64,000 nucleotides of DNA, taken from CAVVAH01 sp963746175 (GTDB lineage: Bacteria; Actinomycetota; Actinomycetes; JACCUZ01). Position numbers and translations under genes: made by a program. Below, in pieces: positions 25,708-34,390 of this stretch. Numbering within the stretch: the first letter of the stretch is position 1; each line of letters opens with the position of its first letter. The notes under the pieces are model-generated. The model made no database searches. It was given only the letters and a program-made list of their open reading frames with translations, and was not told the DNA's origin. The stretch covers positions 186,001 to 250,000 of the forward strand of contig CAVVAH010000001.1 in the NCBI GenBank assembly GCA_963746175.1, read 5' to 3'.

Positions 25708-27263
25708 CCGATGCCACGCCCGTGGAGCGGGTGTCGCGGTCGGAGATGGGCAGCCGACACCTGCGCGGCTCGACGTTGCTGCTGGCCGGCCGGCTGCTGT
25801 CGATGGTCTTCACCGTGGCTACTGCGGCGATCCTGACCCGCGCGACGACCAAAGCCGACTACGGCGGGTTCGCGCTGGCGCTCACGATCACGTCGGCCTC
25901 GCGGTTCCTGCTCAGCCTGGGCCAGGGCAAGACGCTGAGCCGGTTCCTCGCGATCTACCTCGAGGAGCGGGACCACGGCCGGCTGGTCGGCAGTGTGCTG
26001 ATTGCCGCCGGCACGATCCTCGCGACCGGGACCGCCCTGATCGTCACGCTGTTCGCCTTCCACGACCGTCTGCAGGGCGCTGTGCTGGAGCGCCCGACCG
26101 CGGTCACGGTGCTGCTCGTCGTCATCTTCCTCGCGCCGATGGAGGCGCTCGACCAGGTGTTCGTCAGCCTGTTCGCGGTCTTCACCAAGCCCCGGTCGAT
26201 CTTCTTCCGCAAGTACCTGTTCACTCCGGTGCTTCGGCTCGTCGTCGTCGTCGTCACGGCGCTGGCGGGAGGCGACATCGTCCTGCTGGCGGCCGGCTAC
26301 GTCGCCACCCAGGTGTTCGGGCTGGCCATCTACGCGACCCTGCTGCGGCGGGTGCTGGCCGCGCAGGGCGTGTTCGACGATCTCACCTGGCGCACCCTGC
26401 GCTGGCCGGTGCGCAACGTCTTCACCTTCGCGCTGCCGATGCTGAGCACCGAGCTGGTCCTGCTGTCGATGAACCTCGGCAGCAGCCTGCTGCTGGGCTA
26501 CTACGGCAGCCAGGCCGACGTCGCGGACCTGCGGACCGCGTGGCAGGCAGCCGGACTGAACAAGATCTTCTACACCACGTTCCTCGTCCTCTACCTGCCG
26601 ATGGCCTCCCGGCTGTTCGCCCGGGGCGACCACGACGGGCTGCGCGAGGACTACTGGCGCACCGCCGCCTTCCTCGCGGTCATGTCCTACCCCGTCTTCG
26701 CGCTGACGGGGCCGTTCGCCGGGTCGACCGCGGTCGCCCTGTTCGGCGGCCGCTACGCCTCGGCCGGTGCGGTTCTCGCACTGCTCGCGGTCGGCTACTA
26801 CGTCAACAGCGCCCTCGGCTTCAACCTGGTGACCCTGCAGGCCTACGGCAAGGTGCGGTTCCTGCTGTTCGTCAACCTGGCCTGCGCAGCTCTCAACCTC
26901 GTGCTCAGCTTCGCTCTCATCCCGCGGTACGGCGCCTCCGGTGCTGCCGCCGCCAACGCCGCCGTGCTGGTGCTGCAGAACGTCGCCTACCAGGTCGGCG
27001 TCATGCGGACGCTCGGCACCGCGTTCCTGGACCGGCGCTACCTGCCGACCTACCTGTCGATCGTGCTGGTGACGGCCGGGCTGTGGGCGGTCCAGCTCGC
27101 GTTCGACCCGCCGGTCTGGGTGGCTTTCCTCGCGAGCGCAGCAGCGAGCGTGCTGCTGGTCGTGCTGAACCGGCCGGTCCTGGCACTGGCCGACTCGTTC
27201 CCGGAGCTCGCGAAGATCCCGGTGCTGCGCTGGGTCACCGGCGCGACGCCGCGGCACCGCTGA
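25704..27263 (+). CDS. Wzx-like polysaccharide flippase (MOP superfamily)
   Basis: A 519-residue protein starting in the ATGA overlap. Twelve to fourteen hydrophobic helices are evident, beginning GSTLLLAGRLLSMVFTVATAAILTR and including FTFALPMLSTELVLLSM at the second-half boundary. That is the layout of RfbX/Wzx exporters of the MOP superfamily. Charged residues in helices 1, 2 and 7 fit a negatively charged cargo. It should flip undecaprenyl-diphosphate-linked repeats across the membrane. The 3' end overlaps the convergent deacetylase gene by 29 bp. Confidence 0.85.
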   Translation: MTDATPVERVSRSEMGSRHLRGSTLLLAGRLLSMVFTVATAAILTRATTKADYGGFALALTITSASRFLLSLGQGKTLSRFLAIYLEERDHGRLVGSVLIAAGTILATGTALIVTLFAFHDRLQGAVLERPTAVTVLLVVIFLAPMEALDQVFVSLFAVFTKPRSIFFRKYLFTPVLRLVVVVVTALAGGDIVLLAAGYVATQVFGLAIYATLLRRVLAAQGVFDDLTWRTLRWPVRNVFTFALPMLSTELVLLSMNLGSSLLLGYYGSQADVADLRTAWQAAGLNKIFYTTFLVLYLPMASRLFARGDHDGLREDYWRTAAFLAVMSYPVFALTGPFAGSTAVALFGGRYASAGAVLALLAVGYYVNSALGFNLVTLQAYGKVRFLLFVNLACAALNLVLSFALIPRYGASGAAAANAAVLVLQNVAYQVGVMRTLGTAFLDRRYLPTYLSIVLVTAGLWAVQLAFDPPVWVAFLASAAASVLLVVLNRPVLALADSFPELAKIPVLRWVTGATPRHR

Positions 27264-28026
27264 CCCGGCCGGCTGCACCCCTGGCCGCCCACGCGGCTCG
27301 CCGCGCTCCCGCCCAGACCGGCGAGGTGCGCACGGAGAGGTAGGGCCGCGCCTCCTTCATCCGCAGCACGGGGACACCGTTGCCGCGGTGGATGCCCACC
27401 CGCGGGATCGACCATGCGCTCGGCTGCTCGTGGCGCTCCGGGAGGGCGAAGGCATGGGTGTAGCCGGCGGCCTGCGCGGCCCGCCGGACCTGAGCGTCGT
27501 GCCGGCCGCGGGGGTAGGCGAGCATCCCCACCGGCCTGCCGAGGAGGTCCGCGAGCAGCTCGCGACTGCTGCGCAGGTCCGTGACGCACTCGTCGTAGGA
27601 CAGCGTGGTCAGGTCGCGGTGCGCCCAGCTGTGCGACTGGAAGTCGACGCCGGCGTCGCGCATCTCCATGACCTCGTCCAGGGTCAGGGTCGTGAGCGGA
27701 TGGTCTGGTGGCGTGTCGACCCAGTCGACCGGCCGCCCCTCCGGCGTGAGGGTCTCCGCCACGACGAAGATGGTGGCCGGCAGGCCCCACCGGGACAGCC
27801 GGGGCAGGAGCTGGGTGTGCATCGACGTGAAGCCGTCGTCGAAGGTCAGCGCGGCGGTGCGGGCCGGCAGCCGGTAGCGGCGGTCCATCGCGCGCACGGC
27901 CTGGTCCAGCGGCAGCACCCGTCGACTCCGGGCCAGCCAGGCGCAGTGCTGGTCGAAGAGGGCCGGTTCGATCGCCATCGGCGACTCCCAGCCGTCCTCG
28001 ACGGCGTGGTAGCAGAGGACGCTCAC
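27235..28026 (-). CDS. Polysaccharide deacetylase (NodB homology domain)
   Basis: A 263-residue protein with GTG 28026 overlapping the glycosyltransferase stop (GTGA). Motifs are VLCYHAVE at the start, ALTFDDGF (catalytic and metal-binding Asp pair, about residues 65-72), and FQSHSWAHRDL (metal-binding HxxxH). AYPRGRHDAQVRRAAQAAGY corresponds to the third motif, and PRVGIHRGN lies near the end. No signal peptide is seen, so it may act on cytosolic lipid-linked sugars, N-deacetylating an amino-sugar. It shares an operon with the GT4 enzyme. Confidence 0.88.
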   Translation of the reverse strand: MSVLCYHAVEDGWESPMAIEPALFDQHCAWLARSRRVLPLDQAVRAMDRRYRLPARTAALTFDDGFTSMHTQLLPRLSRWGLPATIFVVAETLTPEGRPVDWVDTPPDHPLTTLTLDEVMEMRDAGVDFQSHSWAHRDLTTLSYDECVTDLRSSRELLADLLGRPVGMLAYPRGRHDAQVRRAAQAAGYTHAFALPERHEQPSAWSIPRVGIHRGNGVPVLRMKEARPYLSVRTSPVWAGARRAAWAARGAAGRVSGAAASRR

Positions 28027-29144
28027 CGGCGTCGCCGCCCCAGCTCGCGGTACAGACCGTCGACGGCGTCGGCGGTGGCCTCGCTCGAGAACCGTGCCGT
28101 CACGTGTGCACGCCCGGCGCGACCCATGGCGGCCCGCAGCTCGGGGTCGGTCAGCAGCTTCTCCAGCGCCGCGGCAAGCGGTTCGGGCGACCGGGCCGGC
28201 ACGACGAACCCCGTGTCGCCATCGAGCACGGCGCGTTGCACGTCGCCGACGTCGCTGGCGACCACTGGCAGGCCGCATGCCATCGCCTCGAGCACCGACA
28301 AGGGCATGGCCTCCCACCAGGACGGGAGGCAGAAGACGTCGGCGTCGGCATACGCGCCGGCGATCTCCTCGGCCGGCCTGCTGCCCAGCAGCCGCACGTG
28401 GGCGTCGGTGGCGGCGTCGCGGACCGCTGCCTCCGCCTCCGGGCCCTCGTCGGGGGTGCCGCCGACCAGGCACAGCTCGTGGTCCACCCCGCGAGCAGCC
28501 ACGGCGCGTGAGGCGATCAGCAGGTCGACCACACCCTTGCGCGGCGTGAGCAGCCCGACGTACAGCACCCTCGGCACCGTGCCGGTCGGGGTCCCCGGGC
28601 TGAAGTCGGCGAGGTGCACGCCGTTGTCGACCAGCCGGACCTTCGCCGGGTCGAGCACGTCGCGCAGCGCCGTCTCGCCGGCCGTCCAGACCGCGACGAC
28701 CAGGGTCGCGGGCGCCATGCAGGCTCGGAGCAGGGCGCGTCGCCACCGACCGCGCAGCCAGGTGTCGATGTTGCCGCCGTGCGCGTGCACGACGACGTGC
28801 GCCCCCGCGATCCTGGCCACGAGTGCGAGGACGGACGCACGGAGCACCGTGACCGTGGGCGCCAGCGCCGACTGGATGTGCACCACGTCCGCGGACCCGG
28901 CTGCGCGCCGGACGGCGCGCGCGTCGGCGAGGGTACGGCGCACGTTGCCCCACGTCGCCTTGCCGCCCTCGGGGGTGTCGTGGTGCGCCACGTTGAGGAA
29001 CGAGACGTCGTGGCGAGCCGCGAGAGAGCTGCGCAGCAACGTCTCGATGAAGGTCGGGATGCCGCCGCGGTCCGGCGGCCCCTTGCCCACGATCACCACG
29101 CGCAGCCTGCCGCTGCTCCCGACCGGAGTCAGGTCGTCCACCAT
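28023..29144 (-). CDS. Family 4 glycosyltransferase (GT-B)
   Basis: A 373-residue protein. ATG 29144 follows GGGGGTGG and precedes the usual N-terminal motif RLRVVIVGKGPPDRGGIPTFIETLL. Further motifs are VVVHAHGGN, VDNGVHLADFSPG (UDP-sugar contacts), VLYVGLLTPRKGV and FCLPSWWEAMPLSVLEAMACGLPVVASDVG, the GT4 Ex7E-like motif. It probably adds a sugar to the growing repeat unit on the cytosolic face. It is the first gene of a two-gene minus-strand operon with the deacetylase and is divergent from the ATP-grasp gene. Confidence 0.9.
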   Translation of the reverse strand: MVDDLTPVGSSGRLRVVIVGKGPPDRGGIPTFIETLLRSSLAARHDVSFLNVAHHDTPEGGKATWGNVRRTLADARAVRRAAGSADVVHIQSALAPTVTVLRASVLALVARIAGAHVVVHAHGGNIDTWLRGRWRRALLRACMAPATLVVAVWTAGETALRDVLDPAKVRLVDNGVHLADFSPGTPTGTVPRVLYVGLLTPRKGVVDLLIASRAVAARGVDHELCLVGGTPDEGPEAEAAVRDAATDAHVRLLGSRPAEEIAGAYADADVFCLPSWWEAMPLSVLEAMACGLPVVASDVGDVQRAVLDGDTGFVVPARSPEPLAAALEKLLTDPELRAAMGRAGRAHVTARFSSEATADAVDGLYRELGRRRR

Positions 29145-29319
29145 CCACCCCCACGCACGGAAGGCCGGAGCAGTCCTCCGGACCGCTGCGGCCGCCTCGG
29201 CCCTGACGTTACCGTGGTGTCTCCGCAGGCACGCTGCGGTTGGCCAATGTCGTCGGCCGACCGGGGCACCGGTGCGATCGTCGTCACGGGCCCGCAGGAC
29301 CGAGTGCAGGAGGACGTGC

Positions 29320-30390
29320 GTGGGGGACCGGCCGAGCGTGCTCGTGACCGACGACATCAACGGGCAGAACCGGGGCGCGCTCGCGACCGTCCGCGCCCTC
29401 GCGGGGCGGTACCGCCCGGTCGTCACCGTCGGCGAGCGTCCGTCGTTGGCGGCCGCGTCGCGGCACTGCGCCCGGTCGGTGCGGCTGCCGACGGGTGGCA
29501 CACCGGGCTACGCCGACGCACTCGCGGCCGAGCTCGCCCGGGGGCAGTACGCCGCCTTCTTCCCGGCGAGCGATGTCGCGATGCTCGCGGTCGACGACCC
29601 GGCCGCCGGCCTGGTCGACAAGGCCGTCCTGGACGACCGGGCGCGGGCGGCAGGCTTCAGCTGCCTGCCGACCGAGGTGTTCGACACCGCGTCGGACCTG
29701 CTCGACGCGGCCGGACGACTGGCGTATCCCGTCGTCGTGAAGTCGGTGACGAAGTCCGGGCTGGGCAACCTGCAGGCTCGCCGGGTCACCGGCCCGGACG
29801 ACCTCACCGAGCTGGCGGCCGTCCCCGGCCGGCTGCTCGTCCAGCCGTTCGAGGCGTCGTCGCTGCGGGCGGTGTCCGGGGTCGTCCACGAAGGCAGGCT
29901 GCTGGCATCCTGCGCCCAGACGTACCAGCGCATCTGGCCGCCGACCGCGGGTGTGGCGTCCGCGGCGGTCACCGTCGCGGCGGACCCCGACGAGGAGGAC
30001 CGCCTGACGCGGCTGCTGGCCGGTCACGCCGGGGTCTTCCAGGTGCAGTTCCTGGGGCCCTACCTCCTCGACGCCAACCCCAGGGTCTACGGCTCGATGG
30101 CGCTCGCCGTCGCCGCCGGCGCCAACCTGCCGCTCATCGCCGCCGACGCCGCGACCGGCACCCTGCCCGGGCAGGTCGTCCGGGCCCGGCCGGGTGTGCC
30201 GTACCGCTGGTGGGAGGGCGACCTGCGCTACGTGCTGCAAGGACTGCGGAGCCGGTCGCTCCGGCCGCGCCAGGCGGCAGCGGCGCTGCGTCCGCGCCGT
30301 TCCACCGCTCAGAGCGTGGAACGACTCTCCGACCCCGGTCCGACCGTCAGCCGGCTCGTGCACGCGGTCGGCCGCAAGGCGCGCCGATGA
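29320..30390 (+). CDS. ATP-grasp domain protein
   Basis: A 356-residue protein. GTG 29320 has GGAGG 7 nt upstream. The N-terminal pre-ATP-grasp part is SVLVTDDINGQNRGALATVRAL. The ATP-grasp core follows: DKAVLDDRARAAGFSCLPTE, YPVVVKSVTKS (Lys), RLLVQPFE and FQVQFLGPYLLDANPRVYGSMALA, the last supplying the metal-binding Asn of ANPR. It should ligate a carboxylate to an amine or alcohol with ATP, for example attaching an amino acid to a sugar. It overlaps the P-loop kinase gene downstream by ATGA. The gene is known here only by fold; the substrate is unknown. Confidence 0.78.
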   Translation: MGDRPSVLVTDDINGQNRGALATVRALAGRYRPVVTVGERPSLAAASRHCARSVRLPTGGTPGYADALAAELARGQYAAFFPASDVAMLAVDDPAAGLVDKAVLDDRARAAGFSCLPTEVFDTASDLLDAAGRLAYPVVVKSVTKSGLGNLQARRVTGPDDLTELAAVPGRLLVQPFEASSLRAVSGVVHEGRLLASCAQTYQRIWPPTAGVASAAVTVAADPDEEDRLTRLLAGHAGVFQVQFLGPYLLDANPRVYGSMALAVAAGANLPLIAADAATGTLPGQVVRARPGVPYRWWEGDLRYVLQGLRSRSLRPRQAAAALRPRRSTAQSVERLSDPGPTVSRLVHAVGRKARR

Positions 30391-31610
30391 GCGACGACGG
30401 GCTCGTCGCCGCCGCCCGCGAGCGCTTCGACCGGCGCAACGGGGTGCCGGGGCCCGGCGAGGCCGCGGCCCGCGAGCGGGCGCTGGCGCGCATCGTGGCG
30501 GTCCTGGCGCCGGCCGTGCGCCCGCAGGACGTGCGCGGTTCGGCGCTCGGGACCGCCTGGACCCCGGAGTTCCGGGTCGCTCTGGACGATGTGCCCGACG
30601 AGGTGCTCCGCTCCGCGGGCTGGCGGTCCACCGACCGTCTGCGGTCGCGGCTGGGACTGCCGTCGGGGGGTCGCTGGGCCGTCAGCGAGGGCGGGCGGGT
30701 GCTGGCGGCCGTGCACCTCGCGCGCGACCTCGACCAGGACCCGGTGGCGTGCGTCCTGGAACGCGCCGTCGCTCGCGGCGAGGTGACCTTGAGCGACGTC
30801 CTCGAGCTCAGAGCGCTCAGTGCCGAGGGCCTACCGTTCCCCGACTCGGCGGCAGTGCTCACCGCGGCGGCGGACATCGAGATCGGCCTCGACTCACGGC
30901 TGCTGGTGCGCTGGACCAGCGGGCGTCGAGCCGACTCGCCGGTTGCCGTGGCCGGCGGTGCGCGCCGCCGGGTGGTGGTCGCCGCGAGCGGCGTCGACGG
31001 CGCCGGCAAGTCCTCCCTGCTGGACAACCTCGCGACCGACCTGGAGCGGGCGGGGATCCCGGTCAGCCGGGTCTGGCTCCGGCCCGGGATGGGCCTCGGC
31101 CCGCTCGCCGCCCTGGCGCAGCGCATCAAGCGCCGCCGCGGGGCCGACGAGACCCCCGGCATCGGCCGGATCTCGGCCGACCCGGACGCTGTCCTCGGCT
31201 CGCGTCGCGGGGTCCAGGGCTGGGTGTGGTCGATGCTCGTGACGACGGCGTTCGTGCTCGGCGTCCGACGCCAGCACCGGGCCGCGTCCGGTGTCGTGCT
31301 CTACGACAGGCACGTCCTGGACGCCCTGGTGACCCTCGACTTCGCGTACACCGGCGCCGACCTGCGGCTGCAGCGGTGGCTGGTCCGGCGGTTCGTGCCG
31401 CGGGCGGACGTCGCCCTGCACCTGGTCATCGAGGCCGACGAGGCGGTCCGGCGCAAGCCCGGCGACCCCATCGGCGAGCGGGCGGTGCGGCGCCAGCTCG
31501 AGGCGTACGCCGACATCGCCCCGACCCTGCCGCCCTCGGTGCCGCTGGACGCCACCGACTCCCGCGACGAGCTGGCGGCGGTCGCCCTCGGCCTCGTCCT
31601 GGACGCCTGA
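30387..31610 (+). CDS. Thymidylate-kinase-like P-loop protein with novel N-terminal domain
   Basis: A 407-residue protein. Residues 1-190 match no family I recognise; they read as a compact alpha/beta domain with RVLAAVHLARDLDQDP and SVLTAAADIEIGLDS-type stretches. Residues about 193-407 form a kinase. VVVAASGVDGAGKSSLLDNLA contains Walker A, VLYDRHVLDALV corresponds to the DRY/H motif of dTMP kinases, and a lid-like RRKPGDPIGERAV follows. Given the polysaccharide setting, and its four-base overlap with an ATP-grasp enzyme, a nucleotide role is less likely than phosphorylation of a sugar or polyol. Confidence 0.72.
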   Translation: MSDDGLVAAARERFDRRNGVPGPGEAAARERALARIVAVLAPAVRPQDVRGSALGTAWTPEFRVALDDVPDEVLRSAGWRSTDRLRSRLGLPSGGRWAVSEGGRVLAAVHLARDLDQDPVACVLERAVARGEVTLSDVLELRALSAEGLPFPDSAAVLTAAADIEIGLDSRLLVRWTSGRRADSPVAVAGGARRRVVVAASGVDGAGKSSLLDNLATDLERAGIPVSRVWLRPGMGLGPLAALAQRIKRRRGADETPGIGRISADPDAVLGSRRGVQGWVWSMLVTTAFVLGVRRQHRAASGVVLYDRHVLDALVTLDFAYTGADLRLQRWLVRRFVPRADVALHLVIEADEAVRRKPGDPIGERAVRRQLEAYADIAPTLPPSVPLDATDSRDELAAVALGLVLDA

Positions 31611-31661
31611 CGCCCGACGCCCGGCGCCCGGCGCCGGCGCCGGTCAGCGTCGGCCGGCGGC

Positions 31662-32411
31662 TCAGCCCGTCTGCGCGGGTGCCACACCCTGGATCCGGGC
31701 GAGCTGCACGTAGTCGGCGTGCAGCGCCTCGGCCTGGCGCAGCAGTGCCATGGTCCGCGGCTCGCGCAGGACCGCCTCGAGCTCGCGCTTGCGGTCGCGC
31801 CGCTCGGCCGACGGACGGCCGACGTGGGTCTCGACGACCTCGCCGCCTGACTCCAGCCGGTTCATCTCCTCCACGAGGGCGAAGGCGGCGGTCTCGTTCT
31901 CCGGCGTGGGCACGTACCGCGCGAAGCGGGTCCCGAACCGGTCGTTGACCGCGTCGACCACGACGCCGAAGTCGGACACCACGACGTCGAACAGTCCGAC
32001 CACGAAGCCGTCCCGGGCCTCCCAGGCGGTGCGGTAGAACTCGAGGTACTCCCGGACCGCGTCCTCCGCGGTGAGGTTGCTCCGGCGGATCAGGTAGCTG
32101 AGCACCGCGTCGCCGGGGCTGCGGATCAGGGCCACGGCGGGGACGTGCAGCCGGCGCGCCCGGTGCAGGTGGCGGGCGCCGTGCAGGTGCCGACCGACGT
32201 GCGTGTCACGACCGTTGGCCACCAGGAAGGCTGCCGCGCTGAACGTGTTGCCGGAGCGCGGGAAGCCCTCGATGACGATGGCTGTGCGGCGCCCGACCAG
32301 CGTGGCTCGCTTGTCGGCGCGCGCCAGCATCAGCAGGTCCCAGACGAACGGCGCGCGCACCAACGGCTGCCGCACCCGGTGCCGCAGCCTCTCGAGCCCC
32401 CCTGTCCCCAT
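31662..32411 (-). CDS. Sulfotransferase-like P-loop protein
   Basis: A 249-residue protein from ATG 32411. AIVIEGFPRSGNTFSAAAFL (about residues 43-62) has the FPRSGNT loop, typical of sulfotransferases and of related proteins whose acceptor is unidentified. LIRSPGDAVLSYLIRR follows as the 3'-phosphate-binding segment. The C-terminal helix is rich in Arg and Glu. It is convergent with the P-loop kinase gene across a GC-rich palindromic 50-bp gap (GGCGCCGGCGCC, 31631-31642). It is the fifth sulfotransferase-like gene in the window and may finish the sulfated glycan. Confidence 0.75.
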   Translation of the reverse strand: MGTGGLERLRHRVRQPLVRAPFVWDLLMLARADKRATLVGRRTAIVIEGFPRSGNTFSAAAFLVANGRDTHVGRHLHGARHLHRARRLHVPAVALIRSPGDAVLSYLIRRSNLTAEDAVREYLEFYRTAWEARDGFVVGLFDVVVSDFGVVVDAVNDRFGTRFARYVPTPENETAAFALVEEMNRLESGGEVVETHVGRPSAERRDRKRELEAVLREPRTMALLRQAEALHADYVQLARIQGVAPAQTG

Positions 32412-32474
32412 CCGGCCACGGTAACCGCGCCGGCACGGCGAGGTGGTCCGAACCGGCCAGGTCGCCCGGGCGGG

Positions 32475-33467
32475 TCAGCGACGGGGGTCGTAGCCCCCCT
32501 TGATCACGTCCCAGTAGCGGGAGGTCAGGGGGATCTTGCAGAGGGCGTCGCTGCCGAGCGTCCACTTCTGGGTCCCGCCGGAGGCGCGGGTGTCCTCGAG
32601 CTTGAGGGTGGTGTGCCCACCGTTGTCGCCGAGGTACATGCCGTACTTCTGCAGGGCGACGGCGATGACCTCGGCCTGCTTGTTCAGGTGCAGGGCGGCG
32701 ATGTCGACCGAGGGCTTGATGCGGAACCGCAGGCCCTCGCGCGGTGCCGCGGGGTTCGACGAGCTGCCGTCGCTGCCCACCATCGGGAAGGCGAACCGGC
32801 CCGACGTCTCCGGGCCGGAGCTCACCTTGAGGACGTGGCGCACGGCGCCGGCGGCCACCTCGTCGTACCGGACCATCATCGTGGCGCCGTTGTTGCCGCG
32901 GTGACTGCCCTTGTTGCGGGAGTCGTTCGAGCGCTTGAGCCGCCAGTGGAGCCCGTTGGAGTCCAGGTACGTCACCGTGGCGCCGCGCGCCGACCACGTC
33001 CCACCCGAGAACTTGGCCCCGGTGAACGCCACGACGTAGCCGCGGTCCCGGTCGAACACCGTCATCGCCGCATCGCTCGTGGCGGCTGCCTCGGCAGAGA
33101 GCGGGATCCGCATGCGGGCGAGCTCGGGGGGTCGGTCGCCCCCGGACACCCTGACGTCGAACTGCGGGTCGCCGGCGGTGGCCCAGTAGACCGGTTGCCC
33201 CCACTTGTTCGAGCCGGTCCCGGCCAGCCGGAGACAGCCGCCGTCGGCGTCGGGACCGGTGCTCATGTAGCGCAGCACGTCCGCCTCGATGGGGCTCCGC
33301 GGCGCGTTCCCGGGCACCTTGGTGTTCCACCAGGAGTCGTCGGCGAAAGCTCGGAAGGCCTTCGTGCCGGCGGACGGGCGGCCCGGCACCGCGGACGCGT
33401 CGGTGCCGACCCACACCGCCGCGGTCAGGAGGACCACGGCCGCGCCGACCGGGACGAGCTTGCGCAT
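32475..33467 (-). CDS. Secreted protein of unknown function
   Basis: A 330-residue protein. ATG 33467 has AGGAG close upstream and leads into a Sec signal peptide (MRKLVPVGAAVVLLTAAVWVG, cleavage near ASAVPG). The mature part starts with FADDSWWNTKVPGNAPRSP and has about 290 residues without a familiar motif. It contains GTWSARGATVTYLDSNGLHWRLKRS and HLNKQAEVIAVALQKYGMYLGDNGG, with many Trp, Asp and Gly, suggesting a beta-rich fold. Only one Cys pair is evident. It is encoded at the end of the polysaccharide region and may bind or process the polymer; no function is assigned. Confidence 0.6.
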   Translation of the reverse strand: MRKLVPVGAAVVLLTAAVWVGTDASAVPGRPSAGTKAFRAFADDSWWNTKVPGNAPRSPIEADVLRYMSTGPDADGGCLRLAGTGSNKWGQPVYWATAGDPQFDVRVSGGDRPPELARMRIPLSAEAAATSDAAMTVFDRDRGYVVAFTGAKFSGGTWSARGATVTYLDSNGLHWRLKRSNDSRNKGSHRGNNGATMMVRYDEVAAGAVRHVLKVSSGPETSGRFAFPMVGSDGSSSNPAAPREGLRFRIKPSVDIAALHLNKQAEVIAVALQKYGMYLGDNGGHTTLKLEDTRASGGTQKWTLGSDALCKIPLTSRYWDVIKGGYDPRR

Positions 33468-33635
33468 GTCCGTTCTCCTCACTGGCTCGGCCTACCACGA
33501 TGCACAACGCCACGGGAACTGGCAACTCGGGTAGCACTGCGCTGACCCGTCGATCCCCTGCGTAGCGACGCGCCCCGGCAGGGCTCCGGGACGGGGGAGA
33601 GGGCGCCGGGCGCTGCCGCTGCACCTCCGGAGCCG

Positions 33636-34293
33636 TCACCAGCCGCGGGACCGCCAGACCGGCAGCGCCGGCCGCTCGGCCCCGAGGGTCGAGTCGGCGC
33701 CGTGCCCCGGGTAGAACCAGGTGTCGTCCGGCAGCCGGTCGAACAGCTTGTGCTCGACGTCGTCGACCAGCGAGGCGAACCGCGCCGCGTCGCCCTGGGT
33801 GTTCCCGACACCGCCCGGGAACAGCGAGTCGCCGGTGAACACGTGCGGGTGGCCCTCCGGGTCGCGGTGCAGCAGCGCGACCGATCCAGGGGTGTGACCG
33901 ACCAGCCCGATCACCTCCAGCTCGACGACGCCGACGCTCACCCGGTCACCGTCGTCCAGCAGGACGTCGGTCGGCACCGGGATCCCCTCCGCGTCGGGCC
34001 GGCCCGCGAGGGTCCGGGCGCCGGTCGCCGCCACCACCTCGGCGAGCGCCTGCCAGTGGTCCCGGTGCTGGTGGGTCGTCACCACCTGCTCCAGGGCCCC
34101 GTGGCCGACGAGCGCCAGCAGGGTCGCCGCGTCGTCCGCCGCGTCGACGAGCAGCCGGCTCGCCAGACTCCCGGCAGGTGAGCAGGTACGCGTTGTTGTC
34201 CATCGGTCCCACCGACACCTTGCCGATCGTCAGGGTCGACAGCTCGCGCACGTCAGCGGCGCCGCCCCGCGTCACCCCACCGGTGTAGACCAC
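33636..34293 (-). pseudogene. MBL-fold (glyoxalase II-like) hydrolase, single-base frameshift
   Basis: GTG 34293 has GGGAGG 5 nt upstream and encodes VYTGGVTRGG through GPMDNNAYLLTCRESGE. From about 34159-34161 the matching family sequence continues in another frame. RLLVDAADDA is followed by THQHRDH (metal-binding THxHxDH), GHTPGS, FTGDSLFPGG and FYPGHGAD, stopping at 33636. Deleting one C of GAGCCGG would fuse both parts into about 218 residues. It is otherwise a complete glyoxalase II/SoxH-type thioesterase-like hydrolase. Mycothiol-thioester hydrolysis is conceivable because a mycothiol-dependent protein is next door. Decay or assembly error is unresolved. Confidence 0.72.
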
Positions 34294-34390
34294 CTGTACC
34301 TCCCGGTCATCCGTTCAGGGGATCGTGCCCACCCACGCCACACGTTACGGTCCGCCGAGGGGTTCGGGCAGCGACGGTCGGGGGGCGGGC

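Noticed and set aside
23027..27278. Large reverse-strand frames over the Wzy, kinase and flippase genes
   Set aside because: They are shadows of the real genes with Arg/Gly/Asp-rich, domain-free translations.
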